From assembly GCA_964645585.1 (NCBI GenBank), contig CAZYAN010000044.1:1-33162 (forward strand): a DNA stretch of 33,162 bases, read 5' to 3'. This document shows positions 1-5,816 of this stretch, in pieces. A program made the position numbers and the translations under genes. The stretch is from DATGSL01 sp964645585 (GTDB taxonomy: Bacteria > Verrucomicrobiota > Verrucomicrobiia > Opitutales > T3Sed10-336). The notes beneath the pieces were generated by a model. It saw nothing but the letters and a program-made list of their open reading frames with translations, made no database searches and was not told where the DNA came from. Numbering within the stretch: the first letter of the stretch is position 1; each line of letters starts with the position of its first letter.

Positions 1-56
1 GCTGCACTCAACAGAATGGGCTGGCGCCCATTCTGCGAGTGAGCTCGACGTTCTGC
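1..56 (+). repeat. integron attC site, left part cut by window edge
   Basis: The R' box GTTctgc begins at 50. Left of it is a hairpin with arms GAATGGGC and GCCCATTC around a short TGGC-type apex, enclosed by CACTC/GAGTG. Its layout matches the complete attC at 5446-5514, which shows that the true R'' lies outside the window. It marks the junction between an unseen cassette and cassette 1. Confidence 0.8.
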
Positions 57-61
57 AATAA

Positions 62-415
62 ATGATGAAAATGAAGGTTCTCCCCAATTCACGTCATAGT
101 CGAATTTGCGCAACCGGATCGGAACGATTTGTACTTTACCGTATGGAATCCCTTTCGCGATGGAGGGGTGTTTGGTGGATTCTGGCAGCAGTGACAACTA
201 TTTATTGGATTACATCTGAGCAGAGAATATCTGCGCTGGAGCCTGTGCTTGTCCTCCTATGGACATTCGCTTTCTTTTCGCATGACTCCAGAACCATGCT
301 TCGCATCTTAGATCGTGCCACTGAAAGCGATGGTCCGCTCATGGAAAAGGAATCGACAGAACCAGACAGCGATGGCAACGCCGAGAAGCCGCCCGATCTT
401 GAGCGATCATCATAG
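62..415 (+). CDS. cassette 1: small two-helix membrane protein, unknown function
   Basis: This 117-residue protein fills integron cassette 1 (51-436). Two hydrophobic stretches, about residues 37-51 (rich in W, I and A) and 59-73, suggest two membrane helices joined by a short charged loop, followed by an acidic polar tail. I recognise no family. The start follows the cassette boundary by only 10 bases; three nearby ATGs (62, 65, 71) are possible and I see no good ribosome site. The last ~18 codons run into attC site 1 (the R'' box is at 357-362), so the C-terminus is partly encoded by the recombination site. Reality as a gene rests on cassette position and length, not on homology. Confidence 0.6.
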   Translation: MMKMKVLPNSRHSRICATGSERFVLYRMESLSRWRGVWWILAAVTTIYWITSEQRISALEPVLVLLWTFAFFSHDSRTMLRILDRATESDGPLMEKESTEPDSDGNAEKPPDLERSS

Positions 416-442
416 GCGGCGTGCCATGCTTTGACGTTGGGC
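356..442 (+). repeat. attC site, cassette 1/2 junction
   Basis: R'' cagAAC (357-362) is the inverted complement of the cassette 1 boundary GTTctg at 50. L'' AGCGATGGCA pairs with L' TGCCATGCT, leaving one unpaired G, the usual extrahelical base. An inner GCCG/CGGC stem follows, and R' is GTT at 436-438. Confidence 0.85.
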
Positions 443-457
443 AGAGATAGATTACAG

Positions 458-922
458 ATGAATATTCGAGCAGGCATCAAACTGTTGAAAGAGATCGAAG
501 GATATGGACCGCCTATTCATGACTCTGACCGATTTGATGCCGTTTTGAAGTTCTTCAGGAATAAAGGAGACCCATTGGAATTTGAAACGCTCCTACAGGA
601 CCCAATTCCATACATCGACGATTCAAATGGTCCGAGTAGAATAGCTTGGGGCGCAGCTAAAACGCATATTTCGAACGTCGTGTTTCAGCGGGACGCTGTG
701 CTCGCACGGCAAGCCGATGTCCTTCCCGGTATCTACTACACGATTTTAGGAATGAGAACGATGGGATACAGATTCGTTGCTGTTCCTCCACACCTCTACG
801 CCCATTCCATGCATGAAGTTCATGGGATTGACCGCGACTCGGTGATCAAGCTGGAGGTGTTCCTGACAAGAATATACCCGAACGCAAATGCCCAACAAAT
901 CGGCGCTGGCAACAGCGGCTAA
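458..922 (+). CDS. cassette 2: hypothetical protein (154 aa)
   Basis: A soluble-looking 154-residue protein with no signal peptide or membrane helix. It begins MNIRAGIKLLKEIEGYG and contains a central aromatic patch (PGIYYTILGMRTMGYRF) and PPHLYAHS. I recognise no family. I chose the ATG at 458 because it is the first ATG after the cassette boundary at 437; the frame stays open back to a TTG at 431, but that codon lies inside the attC. The stop codon (920-922) sits inside the next attC, so the last residues (QQIGAGNSG) are encoded by the recombination site. Confidence 0.65.
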   Translation: MNIRAGIKLLKEIEGYGPPIHDSDRFDAVLKFFRNKGDPLEFETLLQDPIPYIDDSNGPSRIAWGAAKTHISNVVFQRDAVLARQADVLPGIYYTILGMRTMGYRFVAVPPHLYAHSMHEVHGIDRDSVIKLEVFLTRIYPNANAQQIGAGNSG

Positions 923-953
923 CGCCGCTGCGCCAGGCCTCGACGTTCGCTCG
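889..953 (+). repeat. attC site, cassette 2/3 junction
   Basis: R'' tgcccAAC (889-896) is an 8-base inverted complement of the cassette 2 boundary GTTgggca at 436. L'' GGCGCTGGC pairs with L' GCCAGGCC except for one extra G. The inner stem is CAGCGG/CCGCTG. R' is GTT at 945-947. Confidence 0.9.
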
Positions 954-958
954 GAAGA

Positions 959-1435
959 ATGATAAATATTAGGCCAGCAATCCCGAACGATTCTGATTTT
1001 GTTTACCAGGTAAAGGTTGATGCGTTGAAAGATTACATCGCCAAGACTTGGGGATGGGACGATGTCGCTCAGCAGGAGTTTCATCGGAACGCCTTTCGGT
1101 CTGAAAAGATCCAGATTATTAGTCACGACGAGGTCGACGCAGGATTCTTGGTTGTCGAGGAACGTGAGGAAGAGATTCGCCTCAACGAGATCAATCTCCT
1201 GAAGCGCTTTCAGGGCAATGGAATTGGATCTGAAATAATTCGAGCGATCCAGAGAGACGCCGCCAGACACGGAAAACGGATATGGCTCCAAGTCTTGAAG
1301 GTAAATCCAGCAATTCGTTTGTATGAGAGACTTGGTTTTCGAACCTATGCCGAGACCGACACGCACTACCAAATGATCCACGGAGAACAACCCGACGAGG
1401 TTAATGAGTGTTCCGCTATCGCTCCACACTCATGA
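959..1435 (+). CDS. cassette 3: GNAT-family N-acetyltransferase
   Basis: This 158-residue protein has the acetyl-CoA-dependent GNAT fold. The pyrophosphate-binding motif A is visible as QGNGIG (residues 85-90) in LLKRFQGNGIGSEII, followed by the family's C-terminal NPAIRLYERLGF segment (116-127) and a final YAETDTHYQM strand. The acyl acceptor cannot be read; GNATs of this size acetylate small molecules or protein N-termini. It is full length. GGAAG precedes the ATG, just inside the cassette boundary. The last ~16 codons overlap the attC. Its close paralogue is the gene at 4096-4572, with about 26 differences over 158 residues by hand alignment. Confidence 0.9.
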   Translation: MINIRPAIPNDSDFVYQVKVDALKDYIAKTWGWDDVAQQEFHRNAFRSEKIQIISHDEVDAGFLVVEEREEEIRLNEINLLKRFQGNGIGSEIIRAIQRDAARHGKRIWLQVLKVNPAIRLYERLGFRTYAETDTHYQMIHGEQPDEVNECSAIAPHS

Positions 1436-1454
1436 CTCGGCCCGACGTTCAGCA
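1382..1454 (+). repeat. attC site, cassette 3/4 junction
   Basis: R'' ggagAAC (1382-1388), inner stem ATGAGTG/CACTCAT, R' GTT at 1447-1449. It closely resembles the attC after the second GNAT gene. Unlike most sites here, R'' does not complement its own cassette's boundary (GTTcgct at 945); it would fit GTTctcc, the boundary of the other GNAT cassette. Confidence 0.75.
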
Positions 1455-1464
1455 AGCAATTATC

Positions 1465-1737
1465 ATGGCCAAAATACGAAAGATCACCGGCAGCCTGATT
1501 TCCAAGATTGCCGCCTTGGGAGATGACCCCTCTGAGCGCTACTCCGCCGGGGGAAAGCAGATCCGCTGCCTCCATTGCGGACACGATAAGTTTGAAACGA
1601 GAGAAATGCTCATGAACACCACAGGCGCGACACTGCTCAACTTGGACTGGTTAAACGCTGCTGCCACAGCGTTGGTATGCAAGAAATGCAGTCGGATTGA
1701 GTTATTCAATGAGCCTCCGAAGGAACTGAAGGAATAA
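1465..1737 (+). CDS. cassette 4: small zinc-ribbon protein
   Basis: A 90-residue protein with two CxxC knuckles, C35-x2-C38 (CLHC) and C72-x2-C75 (CKKC), separated by 33 residues. This is a zinc-ribbon arrangement resembling the predicted nucleic-acid-binding Zn-ribbon family DUF2082; that assignment is from memory and tentative. The linker holds NTTGATLLNLDWLNAAATAL, where that family usually has a short glycine-rich segment. The ATG at 1465 is 17 bases inside the cassette. The stop codon overlaps the start of the attC. Confidence 0.75.
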   Translation: MAKIRKITGSLISKIAALGDDPSERYSAGGKQIRCLHCGHDKFETREMLMNTTGATLLNLDWLNAAATALVCKKCSRIELFNEPPKELKE

Positions 1738-1813
1738 CGCTCAAGCAGGCGAGAGAGGTAAATTCCGAGCTGCGCTTTCGTGCTACTCTCCATGCCTGCT
1801 CTCTCCGTTCGGT
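1731..1813 (+). repeat. attC site, cassette 4/5 junction
   Basis: An outer stem AGCAGGC/GCCTGCT encloses a second stem (GAGAG..GTA with TACTCTC). AAC at 1736-1738 and R' GTT at 1807-1809 flank it. R'' does not match this cassette's own boundary GTTcagc, so the exact R'' is uncertain. Confidence 0.65.
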
Positions 1814-1824
1814 AAAACTTTAAA

Positions 1825-2172
1825 ATGAGAATCTCCAATGCTATTTCCGGATGCGCCTTAGCGATCAGTATTGTCGCGATCATCCTTTCGGTCTCTTCGG
1901 ATAGATCTATCTCTGAAGAAGAATTGAGTTTGTTTGTGGATGCCCGGATCGCTGAACGAGAGCGCATTTTTGTAGAGCGATATGCACCGGCTGTGAAAGC
2001 CATTGCCAAGGATTTCGGGACATTTGATGAGGATCAAACTTGGTCTCCAAGAACGATCGAGGAACTTATCACTCCGCTGACAAGCATCATTGCCGACATC
2101 GAAGAAAACCCACCGAACAAACCCGAGGCAGGCAACGGCGTTGAAGCCTCTGGCCAAAGTGAACGCCCTTAA
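1825..2172 (+). CDS. cassette 5: small membrane-anchored protein, unknown function
   Basis: A 115-residue protein with one N-terminal hydrophobic helix (about residues 5-24, ISNAISGCALAISIVAIIL) and then an acidic, probably helical domain (SEEELSLFVDARIAERERIF) outside or inside the membrane. I recognise no family. The ATG at 1825 lies 17 bases after the cassette boundary with an AT-rich leader (TAAAACTTTAAA) and no Shine-Dalgarno. The last ~17 residues (PEAGNGVEASGQSERP) are encoded within the attC. Confidence 0.65.
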   Translation: MRISNAISGCALAISIVAIILSVSSDRSISEEELSLFVDARIAERERIFVERYAPAVKAIAKDFGTFDEDQTWSPRTIEELITPLTSIIADIEENPPNKPEAGNGVEASGQSERP

Positions 2173-2198
2173 CGCCCTGCCTGCTCGCGACGTTCGGG
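2112..2198 (+). repeat. attC site, cassette 5/6 junction
   Basis: R'' accgAAC (2112-2118) is the inverted complement of GTTcggt at 1807. L'' CGAGGCAGGCA pairs with L' TGCCTGCTCG except for one extra G. The inner stem is GGCGTT/AACGCC. R' is GTT at 2192-2194. Confidence 0.9.
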
Positions 2199-2204
2199 AA
2201 GAAG

Positions 2205-2684
2205 ATGAATTTATTTGAAGAGATCATGATCTTTTTGCGGCTCCCAACCCAAGAGAAGATTGAATTTATTCCTTCCGCACGGACGGCGCCTACAAGTTTT
2301 GATCTGCCCTCGGGGCACATGCGAACGACCTACCCGCTTGAGTTTCTGGTCGCCCTCGCTGCGGACGTTTTCTCGATGGAGACATATCTTCCCCTTGATT
2401 TAAGAGAGAATCGTTATGACGACTTCGATCAATTGGTCGCGCTGATGAATTTGATGCTCATGTGCCGTGACGAACGCCATTGGGACCCCAGAAAAATGGA
2501 AGAGCATTTTTCTCGGCACCTGTGGGGCCTTTTGCAGAGGCAGACCGACCGTGTTGCCGCGATCCTCGGTGTGCCGACAGGAGATCTACGGATTTCATAC
2601 GACGATTTGGAGCGGGATTGGTCCGGCGAACGAAGACCCGAACCAGGCGCGGTAGGCAACGAGGGCCATCGCGGCGTAGATTGA
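2205..2684 (+). CDS. cassette 6: hypothetical protein (159 aa)
   Basis: A 159-residue protein without a signal peptide. It starts MNLFEEIMIFLRLPTQEKIEF; the middle is rich in acidic and aromatic residues (YLPLDLRENRYDDFDQLVAL), and a likely amphipathic helix (KMEEHFSRHLWGLLQRQTDRV) follows. I recognise no family. GGAAGAAG sits directly before the ATG, formed by the bases just inside the cassette boundary. The last ~14 codons lie within the attC, which is the longest of the array. Confidence 0.65.
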   Translation: MNLFEEIMIFLRLPTQEKIEFIPSARTAPTSFDLPSGHMRTTYPLEFLVALAADVFSMETYLPLDLRENRYDDFDQLVALMNLMLMCRDERHWDPRKMEEHFSRHLWGLLQRQTDRVAAILGVPTGDLRISYDDLERDWSGERRPEPGAVGNEGHRGVD

Positions 2685-2760
2685 CGTTTTTAGGAAATTT
2701 GAGAGCCTCACCCACTGCCACATCAACTGTCGGCCCTCGCGCCTACGCTCGACGTTGTGC
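2637..2760 (+). repeat. attC site, long, cassette 6/7 junction
   Basis: About 124 bp. R'' cccgAAC (2637-2643) complements GTTcggg at 2192. L'' GCGGTAGGC pairs with L' GCCTACGC except for one extra G, and a CGAGGGCC/GGCCCTCG stem continues inward. The apical part is a long, weakly structured spacer of about 65 bases. R' is GTT at 2754-2756. Confidence 0.9.
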
Positions 2761-2770
2761 AGAAAATGAA

Positions 2771-3187
2771 ATGAACGTGCCCGAGAAAATACGGCATTAT
2801 CGTAAGGCTAGAGGACTCACTGAAGCCGAAGTTGCTGGAAGAACAGGAATGAGTCTTCCGAACTACTACGATCTCGAAAGCTACGAAGACGAATGGCGGG
2901 ACGCCGTATCAATCAACGAGATGAAGAGACTTGCCGCAGTCCTACAAGTGACTGTTCTTGACCTTGTTGCTGAAGCAGAAGCGGAAGGTATCGACTTGAA
3001 GGACCACGAGCATCTCGCGCAACACATCGCCTCATGGATACAATCTGGCGGATCCAAAACGGATTTGTCATGGGAGGTTGATGGTATTCTCAAGGAGCCA
3101 AATCGGATCGGAGAGATGCCGATCGATTTTCTGCAGGATCTGGGGACCGAGACGGGGTTTGACTGGCGGTCCTACCTGAAAACCTGA
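2771..3187 (+). CDS. cassette 7: XRE-type helix-turn-helix protein
   Basis: A 138-residue protein whose first ~66 residues form a Cro/CI-type HTH (IRHYRKARGLTEAEVAGRTG, then LPNYYDLE and the closing LAAVLQVTVLDLV). The C-terminal half is acidic and has no obvious domain. Such proteins repress their own and nearby promoters or act as antitoxins; no toxin partner lies beside it, so it looks like a lone regulator cassette. The frame is open far upstream through attC 6, but the ATG at 2771 is the first in frame inside the cassette. An out-of-frame ATG at 2766 precedes it. Confidence 0.8.
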   Translation: MNVPEKIRHYRKARGLTEAEVAGRTGMSLPNYYDLESYEDEWRDAVSINEMKRLAAVLQVTVLDLVAEAEAEGIDLKDHEHLAQHIASWIQSGGSKTDLSWEVDGILKEPNRIGEMPIDFLQDLGTETGFDWRSYLKT

Positions 3188-3189
3188 TG

Positions 3190-3276
3190 GCACAACAAAT
3201 CGACGATGGCAACAGCGTGAAGCCGCCCGGTGATGAGCGCACGCCGTAGGCGCTGTGCCATGTCTCGACGTTAGCC
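3190..3276 (+). repeat. attC site, cassette 7/8 junction
   Basis: R'' gcacAAC (3190-3196) complements GTTgtgc at 2754. L'' GACGATGGCA pairs with L' TGCCATGTC except for one extra G; an inner GCGT..ACGC-type stem follows. R' is GTT at 3270-3272. Confidence 0.9.
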
Positions 3277-3283
3277 AAAAGAA

Positions 3284-3721
3284 ATGAAAATATATCCTGA
3301 GGACAGGGACGCCGTTTTAGCGGTTGCTGAGCAACTCGATAAGAAGGCCGTTTGGTGGAAGCACAACCGATGGATTTCGATTTTGCTTCTTGTTGGCGCG
3401 TTAGGGCTGATCATCTTGATTGAAAGACAGGAATTCAATTTTTTCCCTGCGTTGATTCCTGAGTCCGTTGAAGAAGCTCCTGCGCCTACGCCGGAACTAA
3501 ATGCCTCGTCGATTCAGCTTCTTCACACGATGATCGAAACACAATACGTGGTTATTCGTACCGAAAGAGCCATATTGATGATGGGAATGTTCGTGTTGAT
3601 TCTTGCTATCGAGATGTTTGGTAGCGTTATGGCGGATTGGAAGCGCGATCGGGAGTATCGTGTCTTTGCAGCATTGCTCAGAAACCTTGCAGACTCATCG
3701 ACGAAGGACACAAAGGGCTAA
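3284..3721 (+). CDS. cassette 8: two-helix membrane protein, unknown function
   Basis: A 145-residue protein with two hydrophobic helices, about residues 30-47 (WISILLLVGALGLIILI) and 96-113 (AILMMGMFVLILAIEMFG). Between them lies a ~48-residue loop with a proline-rich stretch (EEAPAPTPE) that is probably periplasmic; both termini are charged and likely cytoplasmic. I recognise no family. The ATG is 13 bases after the cassette boundary. The TAA stop is part of the R'' box, so the gene ends exactly where the attC begins. Confidence 0.7.
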   Translation: MKIYPEDRDAVLAVAEQLDKKAVWWKHNRWISILLLVGALGLIILIERQEFNFFPALIPESVEEAPAPTPELNASSIQLLHTMIETQYVVIRTERAILMMGMFVLILAIEMFGSVMADWKRDREYRVFAALLRNLADSSTKDTKG

Positions 3722-3786
3722 CAAAGCGACGCATGCAATTCCGAGAGGCTGGCGCCTCTCTGCATGCATGGTCTCGACGTTCCCGG
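3716..3786 (+). repeat. attC site, cassette 8/9 junction
   Basis: R'' ggctAAC (3716-3722) complements GTTagcc at 3270. L'' GACGCATGCA pairs with L' TGCATGGTC except for one extra G. The apex is GAGAGGC-TG-GCGCCTCTC, the shared hairpin of the common attC type here. R' is GTT at 3779-3781. Confidence 0.9.
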
Positions 3787-4082
3787 AGAAATAAATGAAA
3801 ATTATCGACGACCGCCGTTCAGCTTCTGAAACCAAAAGGCGGAATGAGTGAGAAATATCCCATCGATCGGAATGAAAAGAATCTGATGCTCTGAATTATT
3901 CATATTCTTGAAGTACGTCGGGATATGCTTGAATTACGTAACTTGAATATGAGGCTATCGGTTGGACGGAAGCGGAACCGGCGAAGGGAAGCATCATGGA
4001 GAATCCAGAACGATTACCCGGGAACAAATCAGCGTAGGCAACTCCGAGAGGCTGGCGCCTCTCTTCGTGCCTAGCTTCCACG
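3780..4082 (+). pseudogene. cassette 9: no intact gene, decayed relative of cassette 13
   Basis: This 303-bp cassette has a good ribosome site and start (GGAG then ATG at 3795), but the frame closes after 18 codons. It aligns along its length with the 302-bp cassette 13: ATGAAAATTATCGACGACC here against ATGAAATTATCAGCGACC there, a shared block GCTCTGAATTATT, then CGGGATATGCTTGAA against AGGATATTTCTTGAA, and ATATGAGGCT against TCATGAGGCT. An extra A after ATGAAA shifts the frame here, and each copy has its own stops. I read both as remnants of one small gene beginning MKLS(A/T)T; a non-coding RNA role is the alternative. Confidence 0.5.
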
Positions 4083-4089
4083 TTCTCCC
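4018..4089 (+). repeat. attC site, cassette 9/10 junction
   Basis: R'' ccgggAAC (4018-4025) complements GTTcccgg at 3779. L'' GCGTAGGCA pairs with L' TGCCTAGC except for one extra G; the apex is GAGAGGC-TG-GCGCCTCTC. R' is GTT at 4082-4084. It matches the attC at 5747-5816 at all but one base from AAC to GTT. Confidence 0.92.
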
Positions 4090-4095
4090 GGAAAG

Positions 4096-4572
4096 ATGAT
4101 GAATCTTAGACCAGCAACCCCAAACGATTTCGACTTTGTTTACCAAGTGAAAGTCGAGGCTTTGAAAGATTATATCGCCAAGACTTGGGGATGGGACGAT
4201 GTCATTCAGCAGGAGTTTCATCGGAAGGCCTTTCGACCTAAAAAGATCCAAATCATTCGCCACGACGGGTTTGACGTAGGATTCTTGGTTGTCGAGGAAC
4301 GTGAAGAAGAGATTCGCCTCAACGAGATCAATCTTCTGAAGCGCTTTCAGCGCAATGGAATCGGATCGGAAATAATTCGAGAGGTTCAGAGAGAGGCCAG
4401 CACACAGGGAAAACGCGTTTGGCTCCAAGTTTTGAAGATAAATCCGGCAATTCGGCTGTATGAAAGGCTTGGCTTTCGAACGTACGCCGAAACCGACACG
4501 CACTACCAAATGATCCACGGAGAACAAGCCGGCGGAGTCAATGAGTGTTCCGCTGCCGCTCCACACTCATGA
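4096..4572 (+). CDS. cassette 10: GNAT-family N-acetyltransferase, paralogue of cassette 3
   Basis: A 158-residue GNAT enzyme with acetyl-CoA motif A as QRNGIG (residues 85-90) and the NPAIRLYERLGF segment. It differs from the cassette 3 protein at about 26 positions. Changes cluster around residues 55-61 and 95-107 and at the attC-encoded tail, while the cofactor core, TWGWDD and the REEEIRLNEIN strand are unchanged. Both cassettes are 502 bp, so the whole unit was duplicated. GGAAAG precedes the double ATG. The last ~16 codons lie in the attC. Substrate unknown. Confidence 0.9.
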   Translation: MMNLRPATPNDFDFVYQVKVEALKDYIAKTWGWDDVIQQEFHRKAFRPKKIQIIRHDGFDVGFLVVEEREEEIRLNEINLLKRFQRNGIGSEIIREVQREASTQGKRVWLQVLKINPAIRLYERLGFRTYAETDTHYQMIHGEQAGGVNECSAAAPHS

Positions 4573-4591
4573 CTCGCCTCGACGTTCGATC
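4519..4591 (+). repeat. attC site, cassette 10/11 junction
   Basis: R'' ggagAAC (4519-4525) complements GTTctcc at 4082. The inner stem ATGAGTG/CACTCAT is shared with the attC of cassette 3. R' is GTT at 4584-4586. Confidence 0.85.
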
Positions 4592-4602
4592 AGGAATAAA
4601 AG

Positions 4603-5163
4603 ATGATGAAAGCACTCCGATTCATCATTCCGACTCTGGCCGTCATACTGTTGGTTGGACTATTCTGGTTTTATGTTCACGACGTTTGGCGGGCCGTCAC
4701 CTACCGATTTCACGAAGCAACTGTTGATTTCGTCACAGGAGACGTGGAATATCGCTTCTTTGGATTCAGGCGCGCCCATCACTCCTTTCCGGCTGACGTT
4801 CGGGACTTTGTAGAAGAGAACTCTCTCGATTTGGAACGGGATCAGAGATTCGTTCGATACAAGCCCGGTAACCACCCCGAGAAGGTTTATCCTGATTATC
4901 GCGGAATGCGCTTTGCGCGGAACCACCTTTGGAAGATTGCGGCGTGGCGCGAAATTGATCCCGAAATTGCCGGAATGGCCATTCGTCTATATCAGGAAGA
5001 GAGATTTATGGAAAAGAACCATCAGAACGTCTGGATGGTGCTTGCAGGCGAGGCACGGTGGAACTCAGAGGCATCCGATTATGTGCCGAACCCCTCCCTG
5101 GGCGAGCACGAGATTTCGGAGCGGAATCGGATGATCGAACAAATCGGGAGAGGTAACGAGTGA
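4603..5163 (+). CDS. cassette 11: membrane-anchored protein, unknown function
   Basis: A 186-residue protein with one N-terminal hydrophobic helix (about residues 6-25) that could be an uncleaved signal anchor. The remaining ~160 residues, probably outside the cytoplasm, are rich in aromatic and charged residues (YRFHEATVDFVTGDVEYRFFGFRR, PDYRGMRFARNHLWKIAAWREID). I recognise no family. GGAATAAAAG precedes a double ATG 17 bases inside the cassette. The TGA stop lies in the attC, whose sequence encodes the last residues (QIGRGNE). This is the largest cassette at 613 bp. Confidence 0.7.
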   Translation: MMKALRFIIPTLAVILLVGLFWFYVHDVWRAVTYRFHEATVDFVTGDVEYRFFGFRRAHHSFPADVRDFVEENSLDLERDQRFVRYKPGNHPEKVYPDYRGMRFARNHLWKIAAWREIDPEIAGMAIRLYQEERFMEKNHQNVWMVLAGEARWNSEASDYVPNPSLGEHEISERNRMIEQIGRGNE

Positions 5164-5203
5164 AAGCTGGCGCTTTCACTCGCACCTCCCCTCGACGTTC
5201 GAG
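5133..5203 (+). repeat. attC site, cassette 11/12 junction
   Basis: R'' gatcgAAC (5133-5140) is an 8-base complement of GTTcgatc at 4584. The stem GGGAGAGGT pairs with ACCTCCCC with one extra base, then CGAGTGAAAG pairs with CTTTCACTCG around a CTGGCG-type apex. R' is GTT at 5197-5199. Confidence 0.9.
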
Positions 5204-5508
5204 AAGAAATAGAAAAATGCTTATCAGCTGAAAGGATACGCCTTCGGCGAGAATGGCCTTCGGCCAGAATCCTTGAAATCAGAAATTCCTCGATTCTCTG
5301 GATTCAATACCGGCTTCGCCGGATAGCGCCTGCGGCGCAAGGTATTCACCTGAACTGAAGAAAATTTATGATCGAGGTGTTAGTGATACGATCGGCCCGG
5401 ATAGATCGGTGCGCCTCCCAATCTTGAACGATGAAAGACGAATTGCTCGAACCAAACGCAGCACTCAACTGCGGGAGGCTGGCGCCTCCCTTGTGAGTGT
5501 GCTCGACG
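5198..5508 (+). other. cassette 12: no clear gene, two paired-hairpin modules
   Basis: This 311-bp cassette contains no convincing gene. Its first half holds two modules of the same plan. Module 1 (5234-5272): outer GGAT/ATCC enclosing hairpins CGCC-TTC-GGCG and TGGCC-TTC-GGCCA. Module 2 (5306-5346): outer AATA/TATT enclosing CCGGC-TTC-GCCGG and GCGCC-TGC-GGCGC. A GAATCC/GGATTC pair (5268-5305 area) links them. Either they fold as structured RNA or they are a REP-like element that invaded the cassette. Downstream (5349-5452) one frame reads as protein-like text (PELKKIYDRGVSDTIGPDRS) without a start codon, so the cassette may also contain a gene remnant. Confidence 0.6.
5234..5346. repeat. 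two paired-hairpin (three-way-junction) elements
   Basis: Four perfect 4-5 bp GC stems with three-base loops (TTC, TTC, TTC, TGC) occur as two pairs, each pair inside a short outer stem. Being palindromic, they would form on either strand. The repeated plan with different stem sequences suggests that the fold, not the sequence, is kept. Confidence 0.7.
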
Positions 5509-5514
5509 TTCTCG
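5446..5514 (+). repeat. attC site, cassette 12/13 junction
   Basis: R'' ctcgAAC (5446-5452) complements GTTcgag at 5197. Stem AGCACTCA pairs with TGAGTGTGCT with extra bases; the apex is GGGAGGC-TG-GCGCCTCCC. R' is GTT at 5508-5510. Confidence 0.9.
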
Positions 5515-5810
5515 GGAAAAGATATGAAATTATCAGCGACCATCGTTGCTCCGTTCGAATACGGTTCGCCAAACGAATTAAAAGTCACCTGATGAACGAA
5601 AGAAAGAAATCCTTGTGCTCTGAATTATTTATATGCTTTGGATGCGCCAGGATATTTCTTGAAGAGCGTAAAATGATCATGAGGCTTTTTATTTGACGAA
5701 AGAGGAGTCTCCAAGGGAAACGTCGCGGGAACATTAAAACGATACACGAGAACAAATCAGCGTAGGCAACTCCGAGAGGCTGGCGCCTCTCTTCGTGCCT
5801 AGCCTCCACG
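5509..5810 (+). pseudogene. cassette 13: no intact gene, relative of cassette 9
   Basis: A 302-bp cassette. GGGAAAAG precedes ATG at 5524, which opens a 22-codon frame (MKLSATIVAPFEYG...) ending in tandem TGA stops; the same frame then continues for about 35 codons (CALNYLYALDAPGYFLKS) to another stop. It aligns with cassette 9 over most of its length and has almost the same attC. No frame is open through both copies. I read it as a decayed gene cassette; a very short peptide or RNA product cannot be excluded. Confidence 0.5.
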
Positions 5811-5816
5811 TTGTAT
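5747..5816 (+). repeat. attC site, cassette 13/14 junction
   Basis: R'' cgagAAC (5747-5753) complements GTTctcg at 5508. L'' GCGTAGGCA pairs with L' TGCCTAGC except for one extra G; the apex is GAGAGGC-TG-GCGCCTCTC. R' is GTT at 5810-5812. Nearly identical to the attC of cassette 9. Confidence 0.92.

Noticed and set aside
746..1429. Long - strand open frame opposite the GNAT gene (and its twin at 3994-4566)
   Set aside because: It mirrors the GNAT coding sequence in both cassettes; the + strand protein has clear motifs, the antisense one does not.
5409..5696. Open frame crossing the cassette 12/13 attC
   Set aside because: It runs through a recombination site from one cassette into another, so it cannot be a stable gene; the upstream part was kept only as a possible remnant.
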